Below, piece after piece: positions 52,773 to 62,251 of a stretch of 64,000 nucleotides of DNA. The notes under the pieces are model-generated. The model saw nothing but the letters and a program-made list of their open reading frames with translations. It made no database searches and had not been told where the DNA came from. Position 1 is the first letter of the stretch. Each line of letters begins with the position of its first letter. Both the position numbers and the translations under genes were made by a program. This stretch comes from Candidatus Woesearchaeota archaeon (GTDB taxonomy: Archaea > Nanobdellota > Nanobdellia > Woesearchaeales > ARS49), in contig JAHWHY010000007.1 of the NCBI GenBank assembly GCA_019323015.1, forward strand, positions 1 through 64,000. Direction: 5' to 3'.

Positions 52773-53453
52773 ATGAAAAAAGAGATACTTGTGATAAGCC
52801 TAGGAGGCTCAATAATAATACCAGAAAAAGTAGATATAAACTTCTTGAAAGACTTCAGGAAAATAATACTTAGCTACAAGGATAAGTACCAATTCATAAT
52901 ATCAACAGGCGGAGGATACATAGCAAGAGAGTATGCAAAAGCAGCAGGACAGATAGCAAAAGTAGAGCAAGAAGACAAAGACTGGCTAGGGATACACTGC
53001 ACAAGACTAAACGCACACCTGATAAGAACAATATTCAGCGAACATGCTTATGCAAAAGTCATAAAAGACCCAACCAGAAAAATAAATACAACAAAACCAG
53101 TGGTTGTTGCAGCAGGATACAAGCCAGGAAGCAGCAGTGACTATGACGCAGTTTTGCTGGCCAAGCTGTTTAAGGCTAAAAAAATACTAAATCTGACAAA
53201 CATTGACTATGTATACAACAAAGACCCGTCAAAACACACATTTGCAAAACCACTAAAAGAGGTAAGCTGGAAACAATACAGAAAAATAATACCTCCTGAG
53301 TTTGAGTATGGCATGCACACGCCATTTGACCCAGTGGCAAGCAAGATTGCTGAGAAGCTCAAGATGCAGGTAGCCATAATAAACGGGCACAAACTAAAAC
53401 AAATCAAGAATTACCTTGACAAAAAAGCATTCATAGGAAGCGTGATAAAATGA
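52773..53453 (+). CDS. pyrH: UMP kinase, archaeal type
   Basis: 226 residues of the amino-acid-kinase fold. ISLGGSIIIPEKVD, ISTGGGYIAREYAKAA, DYDAVLLAKLFKAKKILNLT and FDPVASKIAEK mark the UMP kinase subgroup. Makes UDP from UMP. Overlaps the next gene by 4 bases. Confidence 0.93.
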   Translation: MKKEILVISLGGSIIIPEKVDINFLKDFRKIILSYKDKYQFIISTGGGYIAREYAKAAGQIAKVEQEDKDWLGIHCTRLNAHLIRTIFSEHAYAKVIKDPTRKINTTKPVVVAAGYKPGSSSDYDAVLLAKLFKAKKILNLTNIDYVYNKDPSKHTFAKPLKEVSWKQYRKIIPPEFEYGMHTPFDPVASKIAEKLKMQVAIINGHKLKQIKNYLDKKAFIGSVIK

Positions 53454-55282
53454 ACAACAAAATAGTCCCAGACACATCAGTCATAATAGAAGGAGCCTTA
53501 AGGCAGCATATAGAAAAAGGAGAACTAAAAGGAAAAGAACTCCTGCTCCATGAAGCAGTATTTGCAGAACTAGAAAACCAGGCAAACAAAGGCAGGTCAA
53601 CAGGTTTAATCGGGCTGGATGAACTAAAGAAAATACAGGAAACAGCAGGCAAAAACAAGATAAAAATCACAATATCCGGCAAAAGACCAACTTCTTCTGA
53701 AATAAAATACGCAGGAACAGGAGAGATAGACGCCTTGATAAGACAATTAGCCTGGGATGAAGACGCAACACTAATGACATCAGACAAAGTACAGGCAAAA
53801 GTAGCAGAAGCAAAAGGAATGTCAGTTGTCCTGGTGCCAATGGAAACAGGACCCAGAAAAAAAATCAAACTTGAAACTTATTTTGACACAACAACAATGT
53901 CAGTGCATTTAAGAGAAAACGTGCTGCCAATGGCAAAAAAAGGAGTCCCAGGAAAATGGCAGTTTGTTGCGCTGGCAAAAACAAAACTAACAGCAGCAAA
54001 AATAAAAGAGATAAGCCAGGAAATAATAGAAGAAGCAAGAAGCAGAGCAGACGGGTTCTTGGAAATAGAAAGAGAAGGAAGCACAATAATCCAATTAGGG
54101 CCGTACAGAATTGTAATAACCAGGCCGCCATTCTCAGACGGCTGGGAGATAACAGCAGTAAAACCAATCAAGAGATTGAGCCTTGCAGATTACAGGCTAA
54201 GCGAAAAGATGCAGAAAAGAGTTGCAGAACAAGCAGAAGGAATACTAATCGCAGGAGCACCAGGACATGGAAAAACAACATTTGCGCAGGCATTATCTGA
54301 GTACTTTGCAGACCAGCAGAAAATCGTCAAGACAGTTGAGGCACCAAGAGACCTTGTACTGCCAGACACAATCACACAACTAGCAATAAGCAGAGGAACA
54401 CCAGAAGAGGTGCATGATGTTCTGCTTCTTTCTAGACCAGATTACACTGTATTTGATGAAATGAGAAACACGCCAGACTTCATACTTTACTCTGACCTAA
54501 GATTAGCAGGAGTAGGCATGGTAGGCGTGATCCACGGAACAAATCCGTTAGATGCAATACAACGTTTTATCGGCAAATTGGAATTAGGAGTGATACCGCA
54601 CGTAATAGACACTTTAGTATTTATCAAAAACGGAAGCATAGGAAAAGTTCTTGCAATAGAGATGGTAGTCAAAGTGCCCTCAGGAATGACAGAAGCAGAC
54701 CTAGCAAGACCTGTTATTGTAGTGTCTGACTTTGAGAGCGGCAAAGCAGCAGCAGAAATATACTCATATGGAGAGGAAACAGTAGTTGTTCCTGTAACAG
54801 AAACAGCTGAGAAAATGTCTGGAGCAAAAAAACTAGCAGCAGATGCAATAGAAAAAGCAATGCAGAAATACACAGACCAAATGAAAATAGAGATGCCATC
54901 AGAACACAAAGCAATAGTCTATGTCCCAAAACAATACATTGCAGGAATAATAGGAAAAGAAGGCAAAAACATATCCAAACTAGAGGAGAGATTAGGGATT
55001 GGGCTAGATATCAGAGAATTAGGAGCAGAGGAAGCTGCAGCAGAAAAACCAGAAGGAAAAGAAATTCATCATGAACTTAATTTTGCAAGCAAATATATCG
55101 AGATATATATCGGAGAAAACCTGAAAGGAAAAGATGTAGACATCTACGTTGCAAACGAGTACTTAGCTACTTTTAACATAGGCAAAAAAGGCATAATCAG
55201 GATCAAGAAAAGCAATCCACTAGGAAAAGCAATAATGAATGCCCAGAAATACGGAGAAAAAATAAGGATATTCAAGACCTAG
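53450..55282 (+). CDS. PIN-ATPase-KH protein (PINA-like)
   Basis: 610 residues. N-terminal PIN nuclease-like domain (VPDTSVIIEGALR, GEIDALIRQLAW), a PilT/VirB11-type ATPase with Walker A GAPGHGKTT (about 269-277) and Walker B TVFDEMRN, and a C-terminal KH-like domain (VPKQYIAGIIGKEGKNI). The same architecture is found in Sulfolobus PINA, a Holliday-junction-migrating ATPase. Confidence 0.92.
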   Translation: MNNKIVPDTSVIIEGALRQHIEKGELKGKELLLHEAVFAELENQANKGRSTGLIGLDELKKIQETAGKNKIKITISGKRPTSSEIKYAGTGEIDALIRQLAWDEDATLMTSDKVQAKVAEAKGMSVVLVPMETGPRKKIKLETYFDTTTMSVHLRENVLPMAKKGVPGKWQFVALAKTKLTAAKIKEISQEIIEEARSRADGFLEIEREGSTIIQLGPYRIVITRPPFSDGWEITAVKPIKRLSLADYRLSEKMQKRVAEQAEGILIAGAPGHGKTTFAQALSEYFADQQKIVKTVEAPRDLVLPDTITQLAISRGTPEEVHDVLLLSRPDYTVFDEMRNTPDFILYSDLRLAGVGMVGVIHGTNPLDAIQRFIGKLELGVIPHVIDTLVFIKNGSIGKVLAIEMVVKVPSGMTEADLARPVIVVSDFESGKAAAEIYSYGEETVVVPVTETAEKMSGAKKLAADAIEKAMQKYTDQMKIEMPSEHKAIVYVPKQYIAGIIGKEGKNISKLEERLGIGLDIRELGAEEAAAEKPEGKEIHHELNFASKYIEIYIGENLKGKDVDIYVANEYLATFNIGKKGIIRIKKSNPLGKAIMNAQKYGEKIRIFKT

Positions 55283-55532
55283 TGCCATAAAGAACCTTTG
55301 CAATAGCATACGGCTTGTCATGTTCTGGAATCCTTAAATTATAAATATACTCACAAACCTTGCCATGCATTCCATGAGGAATCTTTCCATCAGAAACACC
55401 GCAAGCTCTCAAGGCATTTTCTACAACACCACACACAAAAGCATTCTTAGCAGAATCCTCGCGCAGTTCCTGCACAAGACAATCTCCTTTTTCTTTATTC
55501 ATAATCAAAACAGTAGGTCTCTTAGGCAACAT
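55272..55532 (-). CDS. Hypothetical small protein
   Basis: 86 residues from ATG at 55532, with GGTGGT just upstream and a minus-strand TATA (CTTATATAACC) near 55575. Contains four Cys (DCLVQ, VCGVV, ACGVS, VCEYI). Convergent 11-base overlap with the PINA-like gene. Unknown function. Confidence 0.65.
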   Translation of the reverse strand: MLPKRPTVLIMNKEKGDCLVQELREDSAKNAFVCGVVENALRACGVSDGKIPHGMHGKVCEYIYNLRIPEHDKPYAIAKVLYGTRS

Positions 55533-55626
55533 ACCACCTTTTTTATAAAATTCCACAAAAGCAAAGAGGTTATATAAGCTTTGCGACACAGAAAAGTATA
55601 TATACTATAAGCTATGAAGCCAGGAT

Positions 55627-56919
55627 ATGTTTGACATAAATTTAGTAAGGGAAAAACCAGAATTAGTAAAGAAAAATCTCAAGAACAGATATGACAAAGA
55701 GATGATTCCAGTAGTTGATGACCTGCTAAAAAAAGACGCAGAATGGAAGAAACTAAAGCAGGAAAGTGATGCTTTACGGGCTAAAAGGAATCAGCTTTCC
55801 AAGAAAATAAATGAGTTAAAGAAAAAAGGCAAAAAAGCAGACAAGGAAATAAAAGCAGCTGCAGAGATACCAGACAAAATAAAAGAAATAGAAGAAGTAA
55901 TGAAAAACTTGAAGTGGGGGATAAAGAAGTATTTGATGAACCTTCCTAACATGCTTGACCCTTCTGTTCCTATTGGCGTTGATGAAAAAGACAACAAGGA
56001 GCTTAAGAAAGTAGGAAAACCAAAGAAATTCACATTTGAGATAAAAGGACACGGAGAACTGGCAGAAGAACTCGGGCTTGCAGACTTCAAAAGGAGTGCT
56101 AAGGTCTCTGGAGCAGGATTTTACTATATTAAGAATGAACTAGCTATACTAAATCAAGCACTTATTAGATATACAATTGATTTCTTAATAAAAAAAGGCT
56201 TTGATTACATAGAACCGCCATTGATGCTTCGCAAGGCGGCATATGAAGGTGTTGTAGAGCTGGATGACTTTGAAAACGTGATGTACAAAGCAGAAAAAGA
56301 GGATTTATACTTTATTGCAACAAGCGAGCACAGCCTCATAGCACAATACATGGATGAAAACATTCCAATAGATAAATTACCACTAAAACTAGCAGGATAC
56401 AGCATGTGCTTCAGGAAAGAAATCGGAAGTCATGGTGTAGACACAAAAGGATTATTCAGGACACACCAATTCAACAAGATTGAGCAGATTGTTATCTGCA
56501 AACCAAAAGAAGACATGCTATTCTTTAATGAAATCCTAAAAAACTCTGCAGAACTAGTTAAAAACCTTGGCCTGCCATTCAGGTTACTTGAGATGTGCTC
56601 TGGAGACCTGGGAAATCTTAAATCAAAACAAATAGATGTAGAAGTCTGGATGCCAAAACAAGGAACATACCAAGAAGTAGGAAGCTGCAGCAACTGCACA
56701 GACTATCAAGCAAAAAGACTAAACATGAAAGCAATTGATAAAAAATTAGTTAAAACAAATGTTCATACACTAAATAATACTGCAATAGCAACATCAAGAA
56801 TAATGGTGGCAATATTAGAAAATTTCCAGAACAAAGACGGCTCTGTAGATATTCCAACAGTGCTTCATAAGTACACAGGATTCAAGAAAATAAAGCCTGT
56901 TAAAAAGACCAAAAAGTGA
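55627..56919 (+). CDS. serS: Seryl-tRNA synthetase
   Basis: 430 residues, common (bacterial/eukaryal/most archaeal) type. N-terminal coiled-coil tRNA arm (residues 30-100), then class II motifs: motif 2 CFRKEIGSHGVDTKGLFRTHQF and motif 3 IATSRIMVAILENFQ. A TATA box lies near 55597. Confidence 0.95.
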   Translation: MFDINLVREKPELVKKNLKNRYDKEMIPVVDDLLKKDAEWKKLKQESDALRAKRNQLSKKINELKKKGKKADKEIKAAAEIPDKIKEIEEVMKNLKWGIKKYLMNLPNMLDPSVPIGVDEKDNKELKKVGKPKKFTFEIKGHGELAEELGLADFKRSAKVSGAGFYYIKNELAILNQALIRYTIDFLIKKGFDYIEPPLMLRKAAYEGVVELDDFENVMYKAEKEDLYFIATSEHSLIAQYMDENIPIDKLPLKLAGYSMCFRKEIGSHGVDTKGLFRTHQFNKIEQIVICKPKEDMLFFNEILKNSAELVKNLGLPFRLLEMCSGDLGNLKSKQIDVEVWMPKQGTYQEVGSCSNCTDYQAKRLNMKAIDKKLVKTNVHTLNNTAIATSRIMVAILENFQNKDGSVDIPTVLHKYTGFKKIKPVKKTKK

Positions 56920-56968
56920 TTTCTCTACTACAATAAAGCTTAAATAAGCTACTAAATAATTTCAGGAT

Positions 56969-58030
56969 ATGAATTTATTTGACGGTATATTGGGGGATGA
57001 AGAAAGCCTGTTCAAGAATGAAGATGCCTTAGATACAGAGTTTGTTCCTAAGCTACTTCCTTTTAGAGAAGGGCAGCAGAGGGAGATAATCCTAAGTATC
57101 AAGCCGCTCATGCAGAACAGAAATGGAAAGAATCTGTTCATCTGCGGAGCACCTGGAATAGGAAAAACAGCTGCAACAAAATGGATATTCAGAGATCTGG
57201 AGTACAACACAGACGAAGTAGTTCCAATATACATAAACTGCTGGCAGAAAAATACCACATATAAAATAATTGTAGACATATGTCATCAACTAGGTTACAA
57301 GTTTACTCAAAATAAAAACACAGAAGAATTGTTTAAGGTAGTGCAAAACATGGCAAACAGAAAGCCAATAGTATTTGCATTTGATGAAATAGACAAAGTA
57401 GAAGATTTTGACTTTCTTTATTCCATACTTAATGATATTTACAAGAAAAGCATATTCTTGATAACAAACTACAAAGAGTGGCTTGATAAATTAGAAGACA
57501 GAATTAAATCCAGATTATTGCCAGAGATAATAGAATTCAAATCATATGATGAACGCGAGACATCTGAGATACTTAAGCAGAGAACAATGTATGCATTTAT
57601 TCCAGGAGTATTAGATGATGCAGCATTTAGCTTGATATCAAAAACATCTACTGAGAGAGGAGACATAAGAGCAGGACTTTATTTGCTAAGAGAGGCAGGC
57701 AGGGTTGCAGAGAGCCTGAGCTCTAAAAAGATAACAGAAGAACATGCACAGAAAGCAATAGATAAATTAGAGGATTTCAAAATCAAAAAATCAACTGATT
57801 TAGATGAGGATACTAGATTGGTTCTTAATATTGTGAAAGAGAACAGTGACAATAAGATAGGAGACTTGTTTGAGATCTACAAGAAAAAAGGCGGAACAGG
57901 CGCGTATAAGACATTTCAGAGAAGAATAGAGAAGTTGAGTAAGGCACAGTTTATTATCGCAAATAAGGTAACTGGAAAAGAAGGAAATACAACAATCATT
58001 AGTTATGCAAAGAAATTGACTGAATTCTAG
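56969..58030 (+). CDS. cdc6: Orc1/Cdc6 replication initiator
   Basis: 353 residues. AAA+ Walker A CGAPGIGKTAATKW and Walker B FAFDEIDKV, sensor 2-type RGDIRAGLYLLREAG, and a C-terminal winged helix (YKTFQRRIEKLSKAQFI). Binds origin DNA and loads MCM. I see no convincing origin-recognition repeat in the 50 bases upstream or downstream. Confidence 0.93.
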   Translation: MNLFDGILGDEESLFKNEDALDTEFVPKLLPFREGQQREIILSIKPLMQNRNGKNLFICGAPGIGKTAATKWIFRDLEYNTDEVVPIYINCWQKNTTYKIIVDICHQLGYKFTQNKNTEELFKVVQNMANRKPIVFAFDEIDKVEDFDFLYSILNDIYKKSIFLITNYKEWLDKLEDRIKSRLLPEIIEFKSYDERETSEILKQRTMYAFIPGVLDDAAFSLISKTSTERGDIRAGLYLLREAGRVAESLSSKKITEEHAQKAIDKLEDFKIKKSTDLDEDTRLVLNIVKENSDNKIGDLFEIYKKKGGTGAYKTFQRRIEKLSKAQFIIANKVTGKEGNTTIISYAKKLTEF

Positions 58031-58740
58031 GATTTCTTAGCAATCTTCCAAAGAATTTCAAAGTGATTCTTGTAAGTCTGTGCTATTAACTTGTTTTTTA
58101 TGATTATGACTAATGGTTTTTGCTTGATTAGATGAATAGCAACATAATCATCAAAAATATTTGTTGTGGCTTCGCTATCTATGTCTAAAAATCTGTACTC
58201 AAATCTCTTATATGCAAAAGGCGGAGTGCCTTTTAGTTTAGAATTTCCTATTATTCTTACTTTGGTATTAGACTTCATAACCTGCTTAGCAATCCTTGGA
58301 ATCTCATACAAAGCATAGAACGCCCTGCCTGTGGAACCAAAAGCACAGTATTCTTTTGATTTAAGCATTAAATTCATCAGCACTCTCAAACCCTCTTTAC
58401 CCTCATAAACCTTAATTTCCTGAGGAATCTCCTGAATCTTCTCAATTTTTTTTAATTCAGGAATCAAATCCTTGACAAATGCCTCCTTTTTTCTTATAGG
58501 ATTCAACAGATTTTCTGGCTCTGAAGCTGAAAAAAACTTTTTATTGGATTTTACAACATAATTTACCAAGCCTTTTTCTATCAAATGATTCAAAACAGTA
58601 TAAACAAGAGTTCTATCCATACCAATCTTCTTAGCCAAAGCATTAGCAGAACTAGAGCCACGCTTAAGCAATTCTAAGTAAACTTTAGCTTCATTGCCTG
58701 TAAGCCCTGATTTCTGCAGGCTTTCCTCAAATGCTGCCAT
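58027..58740 (-). CDS. TrmB-family transcription regulator
   Basis: 237 residues from ATG at 58740 (minus-strand TTTTATATACT near 58770). N-terminal winged helix (LTGNEAKVYLELLKRGSSSANALAKKIG) and C-terminal phospholipase-D-like sensor domain (YCAFGSTGRAFYALYE, KVRIIGNSKLKG). Usually controls sugar or cell-surface genes; divergently faces the small membrane-gene cluster. Confidence 0.88.
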   Translation of the reverse strand: MAAFEESLQKSGLTGNEAKVYLELLKRGSSSANALAKKIGMDRTLVYTVLNHLIEKGLVNYVVKSNKKFFSASEPENLLNPIRKKEAFVKDLIPELKKIEKIQEIPQEIKVYEGKEGLRVLMNLMLKSKEYCAFGSTGRAFYALYEIPRIAKQVMKSNTKVRIIGNSKLKGTPPFAYKRFEYRFLDIDSEATTNIFDDYVAIHLIKQKPLVIIIKNKLIAQTYKNHFEILWKIAKKS

Positions 58741-58839
58741 AGATAGTGGGACTTGGCCGAAGTATATAAAACTGTTGTTATTTATCATAACAACTATGAT
58801 TTAAGTAGTTCTGAGAGGTAGAGATATTTGGTGATTAAG

Positions 58840-59115
58840 ATGAGTGAAGACAGTAAAAGTACCAACAAAAAAACACTAACACAAAGACTTGCTGAAATTG
58901 GAGGAATAGCAGGAACAGCAATAGGCACAACAGCAGTTAGTTTATTCTTATATTACCGGCCTGATATGCCCAATTACACTCCGCCACATTTGCTTGTTGA
59001 TTTGGCTTGCACAATAATATCGTTAGAACTCTGTGGTGTTGCGGGTTATGAAGCTGGCAGATCAATCGGGAGTCATGCAGATTATTACTATCGGGGGCAA
59101 AATCAAAATGAGTGA
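58840..59115 (+). CDS. Small membrane protein, MSED family member 1
   Basis: 91 residues from ATG at 58840. Starts MSEDSKSTNKK, then two hydrophobic segments (GIAGTAIGTTAVSLFLYY; DLACTIISLELCGVAGY). First of three consecutive genes that begin with ATGAGTGAAGAC. Its end overlaps gene 2. Confidence 0.68.
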   Translation: MSEDSKSTNKKTLTQRLAEIGGIAGTAIGTTAVSLFLYYRPDMPNYTPPHLLVDLACTIISLELCGVAGYEAGRSIGSHADYYYRGQNQNE

Positions 59116-59326
59116 AGACAAAACAAAAGAGCCATATCTCCAAATAAAAGACTTTATGCCTGTTTATGGCATATATTCCTATTTGGATAGGGTTCCTGAA
59201 GAAAAAAGACTAAGCGCCAGAGACATAATTAACACATATATCCTTGTAATTGGTCAATCTACAATAAGTACAGCAGCAAGTATAGGGATAGTCACAGGTC
59301 TTGAAGCAATACTTAAATCCATATAA
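59108..59326 (+). CDS. Small membrane protein, MSED family member 2
   Basis: 72 residues from ATG at 59108. Starts MSEDKTKEPYLQ and has one hydrophobic C-terminal segment (YILVIGQSTISTAASIGIVTG). Overlaps gene 1 by 8 bases. No family recognised. Confidence 0.65.
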   Translation: MSEDKTKEPYLQIKDFMPVYGIYSYLDRVPEEKRLSARDIINTYILVIGQSTISTAASIGIVTGLEAILKSI

Positions 59327-59340
59327 ACAAGGGGATCAAA

Positions 59341-59658
59341 ATGAGTGAAGACAGCAAGCTAGTGAGAATATTAGAAAAAGTTGGAGAAGAAAGAGCAAAA
59401 TCTGTTCTGCGCGCCGGAATAGGCGCGTTATGGAGCACAATAGACTGCATATCTTCAGGTCTACCTATCCTAACTTTAGGTATGCCTATTTTAGATTATA
59501 TCAAAAGTGCAGAAGCTTATGATTATGGTTTTGGTGATAGCAGATTTCCGCCTAGAGAATACTATAGAGGATTAATAACATATGCTCTGAGTGCAAGCAT
59601 TCCTTTTATAGTCAAATATCATAAAGAAATCGCAGAACTGACTGACAAACTTCTTTAA
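59341..59658 (+). CDS. Small membrane protein, MSED family member 3
   Basis: 105 residues from ATG at 59341 after GGGGATCAAA. Starts MSEDSKLVRILEKVGEERAK, two hydrophobic segments (ISSGLPILTLGMPILDYI; ITYALSASIPFIVKY). Tandem with genes 1 and 2, same leader peptide start. Confidence 0.68.
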   Translation: MSEDSKLVRILEKVGEERAKSVLRAGIGALWSTIDCISSGLPILTLGMPILDYIKSAEAYDYGFGDSRFPPREYYRGLITYALSASIPFIVKYHKEIAELTDKLL

Positions 59659-59757
59659 TTTTCTCTCATAATCCCATAATCAAACCACTGGACACTGGAC
59701 AAGCTGTCGTGGCCTATTTAAATGGATTTGATTCTGAAATATTTAGAGGTGAAAACA

Positions 59758-59829
59758 ATGATTGACTTGAGCCAGCAAACAATCAAACACTTATTTTTCG
59801 AACAAATAAAAGCATTAAACAAGAGGTGA
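59758..59829 (+). CDS. Possible leader-type micro-ORF
   Basis: 23 residues (MIDLSQQTIKHLFFEQIKAL...) from ATG at 59758 after AGAGGTGAAAACA. Its last codons AAGAGGTGA form the Shine-Dalgarno of the next gene, so the two are translationally coupled. TATA TATTTAAATGG near 59714. Confidence 0.5.
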   Translation: MIDLSQQTIKHLFFEQIKALNKR

Positions 59830-59835
59830 TAAACT

Positions 59836-59985
59836 GTGGGAGTAACTCCAATATTTGAAGACCCTCTATTTGAGGAACTAAAAGAACTAGACATATATGA
59901 AGAAGAAGGCGTAGAAAACTTAATGGATGAAGACGGCATATCTGATGTAGAATGCGGATTCATGACAGGATTCTTGGCTTCTTAA
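59836..59985 (+). CDS. Small acidic protein
   Basis: 49 residues from GTG at 59836 after AAGAGGTGATAAACT. Very acidic (EDPLFEELKELDIYEEEGVE), ending GFMTGFLAS. Unknown function; could be an adaptor or antitoxin-like peptide. Confidence 0.55.
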   Translation: MGVTPIFEDPLFEELKELDIYEEEGVENLMDEDGISDVECGFMTGFLAS

Positions 59986-60061
59986 TTTCTTTTTCTTTTT
60001 ATATATTTTTATATAAACCTGAATCATAAGCTTTTTAAAGGCTCTACTGCTACTTTGTAAT

Positions 60062-60634
60062 ATGGCGACGATAAACAAGGATGAGTACCACGTAAACAAA
60101 TCAAGAGTACTCAGACAAATAAACGAAGGAGCAGTATTCATACATCCTACTGATACAATCTACGGGATAGGATGCGATGCAACAAATGAAGAGGCAGTAG
60201 AAAAAGTAAGACAAGCAAAACAAAAAAAAGACCTGCCATTCAACATAATCGCGCCATCAAGAGATTGGGTGAGAGCAAACTGTGAAGTAGACAAAGAAGC
60301 AGAAGAATGGCTGGCAAAGCTACCAGGACCATACACAATCATTCTAAAACTAAAAAAAGACAGTGCAATAGCAAAGAACGTCAATCCAACTGGAGACGGC
60401 ACAGTAGGAATACGAAGGCCAGACCACTGGATAAGCGATATAACAAACGACCTAGACAAACCAATAGTAACAACATCAGCAAACATAACAGGAAAAAGCT
60501 TTATGACAGAAATAGACAACTTGGACATAAATGTGAAGAAAAAAATGGACTTCATAATCTACGAAGGCGAGAAAAAAGGAAGACCAAGCACAATAGTCGA
60601 CCTAGCCAGAAAACGTGGATTAATCAAGAGATAA
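60062..60634 (+). CDS. L-threonylcarbamoyladenylate synthase (Sua5/YrdC)
   Basis: 190 residues, YrdC domain only. Motifs GAVFIHPTDTIYGIGCDA, KKDLPFNII, GPYTIILKL, GIRRPDHW and TTSANITGKS. First step of t6A37 tRNA modification. The extra Sua5 C domain is absent. Confidence 0.93.
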   Translation: MATINKDEYHVNKSRVLRQINEGAVFIHPTDTIYGIGCDATNEEAVEKVRQAKQKKDLPFNIIAPSRDWVRANCEVDKEAEEWLAKLPGPYTIILKLKKDSAIAKNVNPTGDGTVGIRRPDHWISDITNDLDKPIVTTSANITGKSFMTEIDNLDINVKKKMDFIIYEGEKKGRPSTIVDLARKRGLIKR

Positions 60635-60659
60635 AGCTTTTTTCTAAACGAGGTTAAAA

Positions 60660-61274
60660 ATGAAAATACTTGCTGCAGGCGACTTTCACGGAGACCAGAC
60701 AATAGCCAAGCAATTGGCTGAACAAGCTGAAAAAGAAAAAGTAGACTTAGTCATACTAAACGGAGACCTGGTAGAGGAAAGCCAGACAGAAGGAATCATA
60801 GGCATATTCAAGGAAAAAGGACAAAAAGTATTGATATTATCAGGCAATCATGAACTGCCTGCAACAACCCAGTTCTTAGCAGACCTGTATGGATTCACAA
60901 ATCTGCATGCATATTCATTACAATCAGGAGATGTAGGAATCTTCGGGTGCGGAGGGGCAAACCTTGGCCTGAGCCAGTTAAGTGAAAAAGAGATATTCTA
61001 TGCACTAAGAACAGGATTTGAGAGAATAAAAAACTTGCCCAAGAAAATAATGGTAACACACGTACACCCAAGCGACAGCATGATAGAAAAAATCTCAAAA
61101 ACAGCAGGAATCATACCAATGGACGGCAGCACAGGACTGAAAAAAGCAGTAGATGAATTCAAACCAGACATTTTAATCTGCGGACACGTGCATGAAGCAG
61201 AAGGCATAGAAGAAAAAATAGGCAAGACAAAAGTAATAAATGTCGGAAAAAAAGGAAAAATAATAGAAATCTAA
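60660..61274 (+). CDS. Calcineurin-like metallophosphoesterase
   Basis: 204 residues with AAGDFHGD, LNGDLVEE, SGNHELP, VTHVHPS and CGHVHEA, the full two-metal set. Substrate unknown. Convergent 4-base overlap with the glucokinase gene. Confidence 0.9.
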   Translation: MKILAAGDFHGDQTIAKQLAEQAEKEKVDLVILNGDLVEESQTEGIIGIFKEKGQKVLILSGNHELPATTQFLADLYGFTNLHAYSLQSGDVGIFGCGGANLGLSQLSEKEIFYALRTGFERIKNLPKKIMVTHVHPSDSMIEKISKTAGIIPMDGSTGLKKAVDEFKPDILICGHVHEAEGIEEKIGKTKVINVGKKGKIIEI

Positions 61275-62251
61275 AGCTTTGAAGCTAAGTTAGCAGCCCC
61301 AAGCAAAGCAACATCCTCATTCATAACAACATAAACAGGGATTTTTCTCAACAAAGGAGCCATCTTGGACTTATCCTCAAAAGACTTCTTGAAAACCTGT
61401 GATTTCAATTTCCTAGCAAGAAGCCTGGACAAGCTGCCAACCAAGAAAACACCACCATTAGCTTTTGCAGTCAGGGCAAGATTGCCTGCCTCAGAAGCAT
61501 AAAAAGACGTGAACATATCAACAGCTTTCTTGCAAGCAGAATCTTTTCCTTTAAGAGCCTCATCAGCAATGACAAGATACGGATCCTTCTTCTTGAACAG
61601 CTTCTTAACCCTATCAGACTCCTTAACATGCCCTGTCTGAGTCAAGAATTGATAAATGCGATACAGGCCTTTCTTAGAAACAACAGTCTCAACATCAGCA
61701 CGGCCGCTCTTGCGCTTAACAAACTTCTTCAGCTCCCACTCAAGCTCATTTCTTGCAGCAAAATCAACATGACCGCCTTCAGAAGGAAGAACAAAATCAT
61801 CATGACCAAGCCATGCAATAATAGACTCACCAAGACCAGTACTAGCACCAAGAACTGCTTTTGAACTGAACTTAACAGGTTTGCCTGGCTTAATCTGTTT
61901 CAAATCAGACTTTTTCAATACCTCAATACCAAACGCAATGCCCTCATAATCATTGAGAACAGTGACCTTCTTTATGCCAAACAACTTGTTTATCTTTGCA
62001 GCATCAATTGACCAAGGAAGATTAGTCATCTTACATACATTATCATGACAAGGGCCTGCAGCAACAAAACAAGCAGCTTTAGGGGTGGCTTTTGCAACTG
62101 CAAGGAAATTCTTGAGCATTGTGTAAAAGCTCTTGAAACGCGGAGTAGAGTATTCCTCTGCAATCATCCGCTTAAAACTACCATTAGCATAATTAAAAAC
62201 AGCAAACTTGGTCTTAGAACCACCAATCCTTCCAGCCAGTATTAAACTCAT
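61271..62251 (-). CDS. glk: Glucokinase (Glk family)
   Basis: 326 residues. N-terminal phosphate loop is degenerate (AGRIGGSKTKFAVF), then VLNDYEGIAFGIEVL, GASTGLGESIIAW and LPSEGGHVDFAARNELE, as in Glk enzymes. Phosphorylates glucose with ATP. Its ATG overlaps the rtcB stop (ATGA), so the two genes are co-transcribed. Confidence 0.86.
   Translation of the reverse strand: MSLILAGRIGGSKTKFAVFNYANGSFKRMIAEEYSTPRFKSFYTMLKNFLAVAKATPKAACFVAAGPCHDNVCKMTNLPWSIDAAKINKLFGIKKVTVLNDYEGIAFGIEVLKKSDLKQIKPGKPVKFSSKAVLGASTGLGESIIAWLGHDDFVLPSEGGHVDFAARNELEWELKKFVKRKSGRADVETVVSKKGLYRIYQFLTQTGHVKESDRVKKLFKKKDPYLVIADEALKGKDSACKKAVDMFTSFYASEAGNLALTAKANGGVFLVGSLSRLLARKLKSQVFKKSFEDKSKMAPLLRKIPVYVVMNEDVALLGAANLASKL

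Noticed and set aside
56920..56968. Replication origin next to cdc6
   Set aside because: The short AT-rich gap contains a TATA box but no origin-recognition-type repeat or G-rich element that I can see.
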